In this document: positions 46,103-57,025 of the stretch, piece after piece | How positions within the stretch are numbered: position 1 is the stretch's first letter | How the letters are laid out: each line of letters starts with the position of its first letter | Source of the DNA: Siphonodentalium dalli | Taxonomy: Eukaryota; Mollusca; Scaphopoda; Gadilida; Siphonodentaliidae | Length of the DNA: 64,000 nt | Reading direction: 5' to 3' | Assembly (NCBI GenBank): GCA_032622095.1 | Contig: CP136067.1 | Span: 129,227,990 to 129,291,989, forward strand | Translations under genes and position numbers: made by a program | The notes under the pieces: model-generated | Database searches by the model: none | What the model was told of the DNA's origin: nothing | The model's input: only the letters and a program-made list of their open reading frames with translations

Positions 46103-46682
46103 TTAATTTCTGCGACAATCTGACGGTTTTCTTCGACAATATCGAAGCACGTTGGGTTCTTGGTGCCATGCCACGCAACGCAATTGTAACCAACAAGCGT
46201 CCAACATTTAAGTTTCACATCTTTTGCAGTATATGAGCGTAATTATAAGATTATTTACACAAGGGCCATATAATCTATGAATTAAAAATACGATGATGTC
46301 ATCCCCGGTAAATTTAACCCTATGGTAACCTCATTCTGATTGGGCCTCAACTGCTAGGGGAATCCTGTGATAATTTTGAAGTCGGTGATGTTCGCCCATT
46401 AGTTAGCTCGATTATGCATTTCATCTTCTGCAAATTAGGGGATATAGATACTGAACAGAAGGGAGCGGAACTAAAAACTATGTTAATTTGAAAATATAGA
46501 TACTTCCAGAAGACGAGGCCTATTCACGTTATGCAGTGCCGAAATTGATGACGAGTACCACATAATTTGACGCTGCAGTGCACTTAGAGAACTTAGAGAA
46601 AAGTATCTTAAGCCATATTTCTATAAAAGAATTTATTAATTAGCTACGCGTTATCGGCCGTAATAAGTAAAACGCTGCCCAC

Positions 46683-46785
46683 GTCATAAGTAACAAAAAG
46701 TCGGCCAATAAGTTGAAAACGCGGTCAATAAGTAACAAAAAGTCGGCCAATAAGTAAAAAACGCGGCCAATAAGTCAAGGTAACG
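46683..46785. repeat. 20-22-bp tandem repeat, about 4-5 copies
   Basis: CGGCCAATAAGTAACAAAAAGT alternates with CGGCCAATAAGTAAAAAACG. Confidence 0.75.
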
Positions 46786-46861
46786 TAAATTACGTCATAC
46801 GCGATTGCGATGTTAACAGGTGAAACTCTCCGGTAATTGGCAATCCGTACTAGCTTTTATC

Positions 46862-47272
46862 ATGGCAAACCTCGTATTTAGCTCGGCAAAAAATGTTCGT
46901 TCTACGGAAGATATCTTACAGTTGCTGGCGGAAGATAGTTTGATATTAGAACAATTATCGACTCAGGAAATGAACAGACTGGAAACAGTGGATATTTCAA
47001 GTGAATCGCCACGGAGATACGAAGAACTTGACACATCCAATTCCTAACAGATTCATGACCGTCATGCAGTAATGAAGATTGTGACAACTTTTTAAAGGAT
47101 AGTGTTAACAAGAATACATTATACAAGGCGAAGGGAGATGTGAAACTATTCCAAGATTGGGCAAGAGAACACGGAGGAACAATACATATAAATATAACGC
47201 CAAGTAGAAAGAGACAATATTGTGAAGTCGCTACCACAAGTTCCCCACATAGTTCCCAAAGTTCACAAGAAT
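46862..47272 (+). pseudogene. Possible remnant of a Crypton/ZMYM-like N-terminal domain
   Basis: An open frame from ATG at about 46862 gives MANLVFSSAKNVRSTEDI and MNRLETVDISSESPRRYEEL to a stop at 47045-47047. In another frame, NEDCDNFLKDSVNKNTLYKA, KGDVKLFQDWAREHGGTI and SRKRQYCEVATTSS run to a TAA at about 47272. NKNT followed by K-x-D-x-K-x-F-x-x-W resembles the N-terminal part of DUF3504/ZMYM and Crypton-related proteins. The similarity is short and judged by eye. Two frames indicate decay or an unseen splice. Confidence 0.3.
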
Positions 47273-47384
47273 AAAATTTGCTGCAAATTTTGAATAATTG
47301 TTACTTTAATAAACACGATACATTTATGTTAATATTGTCTTCCTGTGGAACAACACAATACTCCATCGCTAATTAATAAAATAC

Positions 47385-47520
47385 TTATTAATTGGTTGTT
47401 TCCATATTGGCCGAGTTATGAGGCCTCGGTCTGTCGTATTGGCCTTCGGCCTGCGCCTCAGGCCAATACGACAGACATCGGCCTCATAACTAGGCCAATA
47501 TGGAAACAACCAATTAATAA
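47385..47520. repeat. 136-bp palindrome (foldback element)
   Basis: TTATTAATTGGTTGTTTCCA to TATTGGCC-AGTTATGAGGCC and TGTCGTATTGGCC are mirrored after an apex at about 47450 (CTTCGGCCTGCGCCTCAGG). The arms are about 60 bp with few mismatches. No target duplication recognised. Confidence 0.85.
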
Positions 47521-47631
47521 CATATAGTATTGAAATTAGCCACACTTTTCAGAACCCACAACGAGAAAACATTGAGAAAATAATCATTATTTACACGAAA
47601 TGCGCTACAAGTTACCTTACATTACGTTACC

Positions 47632-48024
47632 TTACGTCTGTAGTGGACGCTGGCGGTCTGCCACTATATCCACCTCACATTGTGATATTTCACCGCATTC
47701 GGCTGCATCTCTAGACATATTTGGGTTGTATGGTTGAAAATCAGTCACCAATTCCGCTTTATAGTTATATTTAATATCCTGATTCTTCCAATGATGATCT
47801 AGTCTGTTTTTGAGTTGGTTAATATCTTCAGCATACACCACTTCGTCTGGTAGATTGTTCCAAGTTGTGACCACTCTCTGGCTGAATGTATATTTTCTAA
47901 CGTCATAGTTAGATCTTTCCTTGTACAATTTATAGTTGTGGCCTCTGGTCCGAGATTCGGTGTTTCTTGTAAGAATGTTAGATACTTCCGGATCGTAGCA
48001 GTTGAATATCTTAAAGCATTCGAT
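47632..48024 (-). CDS. C-terminal part of the same LINE polymerase, shifted frame
   Basis: IECFKIFNCYDPEVSNIL, TRGHNYKLYKERSNYDVRKY and FSQRVVTTWNNLPDEVV are the usual CR1 C terminus that follows RRGDM in intact proteins. Restoring the one missing base (expected ATG, present TG) would make it continuous with the upstream frame. It ends at a TAA. Confidence 0.85.
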   Translation of the reverse strand: MECFKIFNCYDPEVSNILTRNTESRTRGHNYKLYKERSNYDVRKYTFSQRVVTTWNNLPDEVVYAEDINQLKNRLDHHWKNQDIKYNYKAELVTDFQPYNPNMSRDAAECGEISQCEVDIVADRQRPLQT

Positions 48025-50280
48025 CAATCACCTCGGTGGCTTCTGTACATCAGGGTTGGTATTTCCATTTTTCTTAGTCTCTCTTCGTATCCCATATCTT
48101 TTAGTCCTGGTACTAATTTTGTTGCTCGCTTTTGAACTTTTTCCATTGGAACTGTGTGTTTTTTTAGATATGGTCTCCAAGCAGGTTGAGCATATTCGAG
48201 TAATGGTCGTACCAGTCCTTTATATAGTTTTGCCATTGTAGTATAGTCTAAGTAGGTGAATGATCTTCTGATGGCTCCAAGAACACTGTTGGCTTTCTGT
48301 ATTTTCTCGTTGATGTGGTCCTCAAATGATAGGTTTCTGTCTGTGGTTACTCCTATGTCCTTTTCTTTTTCCACCTGTTTTAATTTAGTTTCACTCCCAT
48401 TCTTGTCTTTCAAGTTGTAATTTGCCTGAAACTCCTCTTTTCCCACATTCATGACATCACATTTTTCTGGATGGAATCTTAGTAACCAGTTGTTTGACCA
48501 CTTTTGGAGTTCATCAAGATCGCTTTGTAGTGTGTCCATATCATTTTTGTCTGTTATCTCCTTAAAAATCTTTGTGTCGTCTGCAAACAGCATCACTTCT
48601 GATTTTACACAGTCTGGTAAGTCATTTATGTACAGGACAAACAGTAGTGGGCCAAGTATAATTCCTTGTGGGATACCGCTAATGACTGGATGTTGTTCTG
48701 ATGATGTTCCATTTACTATGACTTGTTGTTTCCTTCCTGTAAGAAAATCTTGTATCCAGCCTAGGATGTTCCCTCCGATGTTGTAACTGCCAGTCTTCTT
48801 TATCAACCTCCTGTGTGGGACGGTATCAAAGGCTTTCATATAATCCATGTATACCACATGCGTTGGATGTCCGCTGTCCATAGATTTGGTCCATTTTTCT
48901 AGTGTGTGTAGCAGTTGCAGTGTTGTAGACCTTCTTTTGATGTATCCAAACTGACCTTTGCTGAACAGCTTGTTGTTTACCATATGATCCATGATCTTAT
49001 CCCGTATGAATCCCTCCATTACTTTGCCAACCACACTTGTCAAGCTGACTGGTCGATAGTTACTTGCCCTCTTTTTTGAACCTTTTTTGTATATCGCTGT
49101 TATATTTGCAGCTTTCCATTCATCTGGTAGTTTCATCATCCTCAAACTGTTGTTGTATATTGTTGATAATGGCTTGCTCAGTTCCTTAGCGAGTTCTTTC
49201 AGGATTCGAGGGTGGAAACCATCTGGACCTTGAGACTTTGTTGGATTTATTCTAGATAGTCGTATTTCCACTGCCTCTGGTGTAATATCGCTCGTTGTTT
49301 CGAGTGCTTCCTTGGTGTTATAGATGTTTGTCTCTGGTACTTCACCATCTGGTTCAATCGTAAATACCTCAGTGTAGCAGTCAGCCAAGACCTGGGCTTT
49401 TTCTCTGTCACTTGTTGTTAGCGTCCCATCTTGTTTTTCCAGATCAGATATTCCAGACTTGGTTTTGGTTTTGCTGGACACATAATTCCATAATTTCTTG
49501 GGGTTTGTTTTAGCTTGTTTTGCTATCTCCTTTTCTTGGTATATCTGATTTTGGCGTGTCATCTTCTTGACTTTATTTCTTAGTCTTGTGTATATTTTGT
49601 AATGTTCTTCCGTCTTGTTCTCTATGTATCTCGTCCATGCTCTATGTTTCTTCTTGATGGTGTTTATGGTTTCTTTGTTCAATGGTCTCCTGTTTTTTCC
49701 ATTGTCTGCTTTCCTTATTGGTACATGTTTGTTAATTATTTCTTCAAGGATGAGTGAAAATCTTGTCCATTGTGCATTTATATCATTTTCACAATCTGAT
49801 AGTATTTTCTTCCAGTCTATATCAAGCTCTTCTCTCATCTTCTCGTAATTTCCTTTATCATATAATTTTTTCTGTGTTTGTGTCTCTTTGTCGATGTAGC
49901 ATTTGTATGTGAAGTCCAGCATACAATGATCACTTTTCCCCAGAGGATTTTTCACTTCTAAGTTGTTTATCATTTCTTCTTCGTTGGTAAGTACAACATC
50001 TAATATATTGGCTTGCTGACCTTCTCTGTATCTCGTGGGTTTTCTCACGTGTTGGTATAGATAATTTTCTTCTATTACTGCTATAAAGCCATCACTTTTC
50101 TTCTCCTTTGATACAGTTGTTTCCCAGTTGATGTTTGGATAGTTCATATCTCCCATAAGTAGAATATGACTATTCTTCTTTTCTTTGCAAACCTTGTCTA
50201 TGCAGCTGTTAATGTTTTTATCGTTTTCTTCTGAACTCTTGTTTGGGCTCCTATATATTGCTCCAATAACAAGTCTGTCT
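48024..50280 (-). CDS. CR1-like endonuclease (partial) and reverse transcriptase
   Basis: The open frame begins at 50280 (DRLVIGAIYRSPNKSSEE) and includes the APE-type endonuclease motifs MGDMNYPNINW and GKSDHCML. Counting from the Met at 50156, RT motifs are YRPVSLTS (367-374), MDYMKAFDTVPH (437-448), SGIPQGIILGPLLF (493-506) and the catalytic FADD (524-527). These are followed by the CR1-typical LEYAQPAWRPYLKKH and ERLRKMEIPTLMYRSHRGD. The enzyme would nick target DNA and copy the element RNA by target-primed reverse transcription. The frame is lost at RGD, where one base is missing before IECFKIFN. There are no other stops, so the copy is young. Confidence 0.85.
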
Positions 50281-51138
50281 AGTAGTTATCCCATAGGCAA
50301 TAGTCAGATAATAAGCTTAATCCTGTTTATACTAAAGCATAATTGATGAGTAGTTATCCCATATGAATTGTGCAGATAATAAGTTTAACCCTTTCTATAC
50401 TAAAGCATCATTGATGAGTAGTTATCCCATAGGAAATGTTCAGATAATAAGTTTAACCCTTTCTATACAAAAGCATCGTTGATGAGTAGTTATCCCATAG
50501 GAATTGATCATATAATAAATTTAACCCTTTCTATACTAAAGCATCATTGATGAGTAGTTATCCCATAGGCATTATTCAGATAATAAGTTTAACCCTTTCT
50601 ATACAAAAGCATCATTGTTGATTATAGTTATCCCATAGGCAATGTTCAGATAATAAGTTCAACAAACGATTGTTTTGTAAACATTTCCCTCAACAAATAG
50701 AGCTCCTTGTGCACTTGTATTTATCTGTCGTCTGCTTTTATCACCTTAACATTCCTTCCTCCAAATCAATACTAGACAATTCGACTGTACACTTTTAACT
50801 GACCGGGAAAATCCATTTAGTACAGAAAGGATTAAAGTGATGTGAAACACTCCGGTATGGTGATCAACTAGAAATTGATAATACATGTAATCTTGCTTAA
50901 AGTTGTTATTTTTACGCATATTAATCCAAATTGACAACACACACAGTCATTCTTATATATTAATTGAATACACCGGATCTTTATGGCGATAATTGCGTCC
51001 CGAATCGAGATGTAAATGTTTACAATTGAGCGTAGTTCAGACGATGTTTTCAATGGAGTGGTATGGTCGATTTCTTTGAAATTTTCGGCGATGTTAGTAT
51101 GTTACATTCCACATTGGTATAGCGCCTGGTATAACGAC
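50280..51138. repeat. Left arm of 859-bp inverted duplication
   Basis: It is the inverse of 53047-53905 with equal length (859 bp), and open frames in one arm recur unchanged in the other, so identity is very high. It contains about 5.5 units of the 68-bp array (50280-50660), a unique linker, and a family A repeat from TTAA at 50832 cut off at 51138. Both edges are abrupt: the outer in the LINE, the inner in the middle of family A. On the right side both sequences continue past the arm. Confidence 0.9.
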
Positions 51139-53046
51139 ACGTTCAATTCTGTAACCTTTGATGCAATTTCTTTGTCTATTTCATCATCACCATTTCTTTT
51201 CTTGTGGTATTTTTCGTTCCACCTTTTGGCCGAATAGAATGGACATTCAAGGAAATATACTTCTGCTGATTTATTTATAGTGTGAGTACGTGCCTTCAGA
51301 GATCTGTATTCTTCTATGATCTGTTGTACTACATTCTGAGTCCTCTTGAGGCTTAATTCATATATAACCATTCAAAATCCACATCCAATGACCGAACACG
51401 AAACCAATAACGCGGAACACAATAATAACCCTATATATGTATCAGATAAATATAATTATATACAACTATATCATGTGCATCCATGCATGCAGCAATTTAT
51501 ATTTGCATCGAATTTTGCAATATGTTTCTGTTATATTTATTTTGATGATCAGAATACTGATAAATATAATTGACTTCTTGTAAATCGCCAGACAATGGCT
51601 GCGGACACACGTACCACAGTAGCGATGGCATAGTAGGTGTGACAATTTTTTTTATCCATGTCGCCCGCTGATTTTCCGCACAATGAGTCGGCTGGACCAA
51701 TTAACCATTGCTTGATCTCTACTCATTACGTTTTGCTAAATTGTATTCACGACGATATATATAATTGCACGATAGATCGTCCAGAATTGTGTTCGACCAT
51801 GGCCTGGTGGCAATTCCTCGTTGAATCACATATCATTATTGTGGTACGTTTTTATATGATCTCAATGCATGCATGTTTATCTACTTGTATTAATTTCATT
51901 AGTAAGAACACTCATGGCTGTTATCAAGTGGACTTGTGTGTTAGCATGCAAAATATAAAACTGCGTGTTGAGTAAAGATCAACTTAGACAAGACATTCAG
52001 GTAGATACACCATTGAGAGATCGACCGTCGCTGGTAGAGCTTGGTAGACTCATTGTGCGAATTTGCAGAGGGCGACATGGATAGCTATGGCACAGAATTA
52101 TGACGGACCAATTTTCACCAAACTCCACCATAATAAATTGTCACACCTACAATGCCATCGCTACTGTGGTACGTGTGTCCGCAGCCAATATGCAAATGGA
52201 GCAATATCGATCTCAACAAAAGATGAGCATTCAGGTCATCCATTCAGGTCATCCATTCTCCGGTAAATACAAAGAGTTTGATATTCAAGTGCACAGGCTG
52301 CAATCGATGCAATCCGGTTCCGCTTTCGATGTCCGGTACGACATTTGTAACCAGAATTTTTTTCTTTCTGTAGATTACTAGTTAAAGTGATGTGAAACAC
52401 TCCAGTTTAGGGTGATCCAATAGCAATGGAGAAAAATCTTGCTCAATGTTGTTCTTTTTACGAATATTAATCCAAATTGTCAACACACACCGTCATTTTG
52501 ATATATTAATTAAATGCACCGACTCTGGATGGCGAAATCATTTGTGTTTGTTTGTCGCCGATTGTTGCGTCCCGAATCCAGATGTAAATATTTACAATTG
52601 AGCGTAGTTTTGACGATGTTTTCTATTGAGTGGTATGATCGATTTCTTTGAAATTTTCGGCGATGTTATTAGAATGCTACATTCTCCAGGTTGGCTTCTC
52701 AGTGTAAATACATAATTTAAAACAAATGCACTCTCTAGCCTTTATGGTGCTTACTACGGACAAATTAAACATATTTTGTACGTAATATATCGTGTCATGC
52801 CACCTGTGATGCAACATCCGTTAATTCAAAGTTGTTTGATATATAGGCTTCATTTTGTGTGTTTTTATTGTTTGTAAATCGCGATACGCGTGAACACAAT
52901 CAAAAATACAACGTCCCGCACTCGCTAACAATTATCACAAACTTTTCGATCAAATATCGCTTGTATATGGGGAAGATAAATAGTATGGGAGTTAAAGACA
53001 TATTATGGATTTGTTCGGGTGCGTTAAATTGATAAGTTAGTACGCA
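51139..53046. other. Spacer between inverted arms
   Basis: A minus-strand open frame ending near 51102 (AEVYFLECPFYSAKRWNEKY, KKRNGDDEIDKEIASKVTEL) starts at 51371 and has a protein-like composition, but I do not recognise it. A smaller inverted pair lies at about 51590-51720 and 52035-52185 (GCGGACACACGTACCACAGT, AGCGATGGCAT). The left member lacks about 45 bp. A truncated family A repeat is at 52386-52700. I see no complete gene. Confidence 0.5.
52386..52700. mobile_element. TTAA dispersed repeat (family A), truncated copy
   Basis: TTAA (52382-52385) is followed by AGTGATGTGAAACACTCC and the family core (TTGTTGCGTCCCGAATCC). It ends after CTACATTCTCCAGGTTGG without the far terminus. Confidence 0.7.
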
Positions 53047-53349
53047 GTCGTTATACCAGGCGCTATACCAATGTGGAATGTAACATACTAACATCGCCGA
53101 AAATTTCAAAGAAATCGACCATACCACTCCATTGAAAACATCGTCTGAACTACGCTCAATTGTAAACATTTACATCTCGATTCGGGACGCAATTATCGCC
53201 ATAAAGATCCGGTGTATTCAATTAATATATAAGAATGACTGTGTGTGTTGTCAATTTGGATTAATATGCGTAAAAATAACAACTTTAAGCAAGATTACAT
53301 GTATTATCAATTTCTAGTTGATCACCATACCGGAGTGTTTCACATCACT
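52996..53349. mobile_element. TTAA dispersed repeat (family A), complete copy
   Basis: Flanked by TTAA at 52992-52995 and 53350-53353. Most of it lies in the right arm of the inverted duplication, but its left 50 bp lie outside the arm. This shows that this copy is the original and the one at 50836-51138 is derived. Confidence 0.8.
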
Positions 53350-53905
53350 TTAATCCTTTCTGTACTAAATGGATTTTCCCGGTCAGTTAAAAGTGTACAG
53401 TCGAATTGTCTAGTATTGATTTGGAGGAAGGAATGTTAAGGTGATAAAAGCAGACGACAGATAAATACAAGTGCACAAGGAGCTCTATTTGTTGAGGGAA
53501 ATGTTTACAAAACAATCGTTTGTTGAACTTATTATCTGAACATTGCCTATGGGATAACTATAATCAACAATGATGCTTTTGTATAGAAAGGGTTAAACTT
53601 ATTATCTGAATAATGCCTATGGGATAACTACTCATCAATGATGCTTTAGTATAGAAAGGGTTAAATTTATTATATGATCAATTCCTATGGGATAACTACT
53701 CATCAACGATGCTTTTGTATAGAAAGGGTTAAACTTATTATCTGAACATTTCCTATGGGATAACTACTCATCAATGATGCTTTAGTATAGAAAGGGTTAA
53801 ACTTATTATCTGCACAATTCATATGGGATAACTACTCATCAATTATGCTTTAGTATAAACAGGATTAAGCTTATTATCTGACTATTGCCTATGGGATAAC
53901 TACTA
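53047..53905. repeat. Right arm of 859-bp inverted duplication (likely donor)
   Basis: This arm is embedded in sequence that continues on both sides: the family A repeat extends left to 52996 and the 68-bp array extends right to about 54270. That continuity marks it as the donor of the left arm. Confidence 0.85.
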
Positions 53906-54275
53906 ATCAATGATGATTTAGTATAGAAAGGGTTATGCTTATTATCTTAATATTGCCTATGGGATGATAACTACTCATCAATGATGCTTTAGTATAGACA
54001 AGGTTATACTTATTATCTGAACATTTCCTTTGAGATAACAATACTAACCAATGATGCTTTAGTATACAAGGGGTTAAATTTAGTATCTGAATATTGCCTG
54101 TGGGATAACTACTCATCAATGATGCTTTAGTGTAGAAAGGGTTAAACTTTGTATCTGAACATTTCCTGTGGGATAACTACTCATCAATGATGCTTTAGTG
54201 TAGAAAGGGTTAAACTTTGTATCTGAACATTTCCTGTGGGATACTCACCAATGATGCTTTCGTGTATATCAAGGG
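53530..54275 (-). repeat. 68-bp tandem array, about 11 units
   Basis: On the minus strand the unit starts TTAACCCTTTCTATACTAAA, then GCATCATTGATGAGTAG and TTATCCCATAGGAAATG, and ends TTCAGATAATAAG. The first 40 bp or so match the 45-bp array unit at 952-1357. The extra 23 bp form the ATAGG...AATAAG part. Confidence 0.9.
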
Positions 54276-54655
54276 TTAAATAAGTAATTCATTCGATATG
54301 AAGTCCTTATATAAGTGTTTTGTAAGTAAGTAAATAAGTAATTCGGTTCGATATGAAGTCCTTATATAAGTGTTTTGTAAGTAAGTAAATAAGTAATTCG
54401 GTTCGATATGAAGTCCGTATATAAGTGTTTTGTAGGTAAGTAAATAAGTAATTCGGTTCGATATGAAGTCCGTATATAAGTGTTTTGTAAGTAAGTAAAT
54501 AAGTAATTCGGTTCGATATGAAGTCCGTATATAAGTGTTTTGTAAGTAAGTAAATAAGTAATTCGTTTCGATATGAAGTCCGTATATAAGTGTTTTTAAG
54601 TAAGTAAATAAGTAACTCGGTTCGATATTAAGTCCGTATATCAATATTTTGTATA
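54276..54655. repeat. 55-bp tandem array, about 7 copies
   Basis: GTAAGTAAGTAAATAAGTAA then TTCGGTTCGATATGAAGTCC and GTATATAAGTGTTTT repeat every 55 bp. The first copies read CCTTATATAAG and the later ones CCGTATATAAG. Confidence 0.9.
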
Positions 54656-54744
54656 TTTCTCGACCCAAATAACGCAGTTATAGTCCTTTGGTTGCTGTAG
54701 TTTAATCAATAAAATATGCAACAAATGTGTGTGCAAACGGCTAA

Positions 54745-55526
54745 GGGTAAGTTCACACACTCGCAGATTTGCCCGGCATTCTTGTTCAGGCATCTCGGAA
54801 TAGAAAGCCACATTGTGCAAGAAACCGAATGCAAACATGCTTATAAAATGCATCTGTATCACAGCTAACTACATAAGAAGTAAAACCTATGTAGTTCCAG
54901 TTGCAGCGATGCTATCTAAATTTGCCTGTAAATAACATGCAATTATCTTGCAAGAATGAATCGTACAGGTAGTTTAAGACAATGTGTTAGTGGCACCATT
55001 ATATGTGGAACTACCGAAAGTTTACTTCTCATTGAGTTACCTTTGGAAAATATACATTTTATATGCGTGTTGTCTTCTTTTTTCTGGAACCGTGTGGGTT
55101 TCTATGAGAAAATTCCTGCAAACAACAAACTTGCAGCGTGTGGACGCACCTTTATGGTAAGTTCATGCACTGGCAATTTTGCACGGTTTGGTTTGCAGGC
55201 ATTTTGTCGTAGAAAACGATATGGTGCCAGAATATGAACGGAAACAAGCACATAAAGTGCATCTGTACCATAGTAAAATCTCTGTAGTTCCACTAGTAAC
55301 GATGCTACTGTAATTTACCTGTAAAAATCATGCAATTATCTGAAGGCAAATTCCAGTAGTACTGTTACAAGTGGAACAAGAAAAATGTTACTTCTCATGT
55401 CTTTCGCTTAAGTAAAGATGCATGTTATGTGCACGTTTCCGTTCATATTCTGGCACCATGTGGTTTTCTATGACGAAATGCCCGCAAAAACATACCGTGC
55501 AAACTTGCCAGCGTATGAACGCACCC
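54745..55526. mobile_element. Dimeric Harbinger-type MITE with TAA flanks
   Basis: TAA flanks both ends (54742-54744 and 55527-55529). The left half (to about 55153) and the right half (from about 55155) are each a complete inverted-repeat unit related to 34481-34893, with GTAAGTTCA and GAACGCACC ends at the junction. Both contain GATATGGTGCCAG-like and TTCTATGA-AAATKCCTGC segments. The outer TAA match suggests that the pair moved as one element, or that the inner ends were not recognised. Confidence 0.75.
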
Positions 55527-55539
55527 TAATGACTGTACT

Positions 55540-56300
55540 CCAACTGCAAGGTTGACCCTGCAATTCGTCATTATTTTCTAGCGACACCTTATTGTGAATA
55601 GTAGCTGTTGAACAAGTCTCATAGCACTGTCTCCCAGGACCTTTCCGGAACAATTATGCTCACTTGTCGTACAATGCCCATTAAATATATAATTCACATT
55701 GTGTTTGAATAATATGCTGTTTGAATCTGGACCTGTTAATGGGTACTCGGAAGGTAAAATTAGAATTTATAAACACAATTAAGTTGTCCTAGCCTATCAC
55801 GGGCCCTGTTCTTAGTTAATAATGTGCAACTGCATTATGCCAACATATTCAATCCACTAATGGCGAAGCGGGTTCAAATCCTGACAATCGTGGGTTTGTG
55901 AACCACACAAATTGGAGGCAATCCGCTTCGTGTATCTGGACAAGTTTGTTCCGGGTATCGGTGGTTTCTACGTGCAGTGAAGTGATTTTCCGGTAAGATC
56001 AACACTCTGGGTGGTTCCTCCACCCATAATTGCTGAACGCCTAGGGGCTTAAAGTGTAATCGATCGCACCAACAAAGAAATCCGCACCTCATGTCGGGGC
56101 ATTTTAAAAGCACGTTAACAACCTTTGAAGGATCTTTTGATGACACTTTATGAATCCGGGGATGACAACAATTGTCTTTCCCATAAAACTCAGTGCCTAT
56201 ACCAAGATATAACGCCTTCATAAGTTAGCCTAATTGACTGATGAAAAATTAAACAGACCATAGCAAACAAACGGCGCCTGACGCATGAATATTACTATAG
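55540..56300. other. Gene-free stretch
   Basis: No gene seen. GCGGGTTCAAATCC at 55867-55880 resembles a tRNA B box but no A box or cloverleaf was found. Confidence 0.4.
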
Positions 56301-56305
56301 GTGAG

Positions 56306-56466
<161 letters not shown>

Positions 56467-56469
56467 CTC

Positions 56470-57025
56470 CTGCTGTCCCTGACAGTATCTTCTTCACTTT
56501 CTTCCACCCCTAAATCAAATTCAGTTATATATCTCCATTTCTCCTAAAACCAACATCCCGTCTGACCTATACCCTTCCTCACTTATTGGGAACGGGGAAT
56601 GTAGCCAAAGAGGAGGAGTCTTCATATAAGCACTAGGGCTTATTGTCTGATCCTCGTTTCCATACATTAACTCTTCTATTTTGCATATATGTGTCATCTG
56701 TATATTATGTTATTTGTTTGGATTTGGAAATAAAAATATGTGTACACTAAACAAACGTACTCATGGTATAGAAAACAAATTTAACAGGGTAAACAAACAG
56801 ATTCAAGATCTTTAATGCAACATGCAATTAGATGAAACAGACATCAAATAAAGATGACATGGGAAAATTACCGTCTAATCTATCGATATACATGTACCTC
56901 CTGAAGTTCAGAACAGCAAATCATAAACTATATACCTATAAAATGCGCAAGATGGAAGAAATCTTTGAATGATATTAAATGACAATATGTGGAAAATATT
57001 TAGGAGACGAATACCATATAGTTAT
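56470..57025. other. Gene-free stretch
   Basis: No gene or repeat recognised. Confidence 0.4.

Larger units (their letters stand above)
47618..50280 (-). mobile_element. Nearly intact CR1-like LINE, 5'-truncated
   Basis: A minus-strand non-LTR retrotransposon whose coding frame is open from its truncated 5' edge at 50280 to a single frameshift at about 48024. It then runs in the shifted frame to a TAA just before 47632. The 3' end is short with GTAAGGTAA/GTAATG-type repeats. Relative to a full CR1 element it lacks ORF1 and the first part of the endonuclease. The 5' edge is also the outer edge of the inverted duplication arm at 50280-51138. Confidence 0.85.

Noticed and set aside
51102-51371. 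89-codon minus-strand frame with protein-like composition
   Set aside because: Not recognised, no splice or start evidence, and its end runs into the inverted duplication arm. Kept only as a note in the spacer entry.
52900-53317. Frames repeated exactly at 50868-51237 taken as a duplicated gene
   Set aside because: They are the same family A repeat sequence in the two arms of the inverted duplication, and other family A copies do not preserve the frames.
55863-55890. tRNA gene suggested by GGGTTCAAATCC
   Set aside because: No A box, acceptor stem or cloverleaf could be formed around it.
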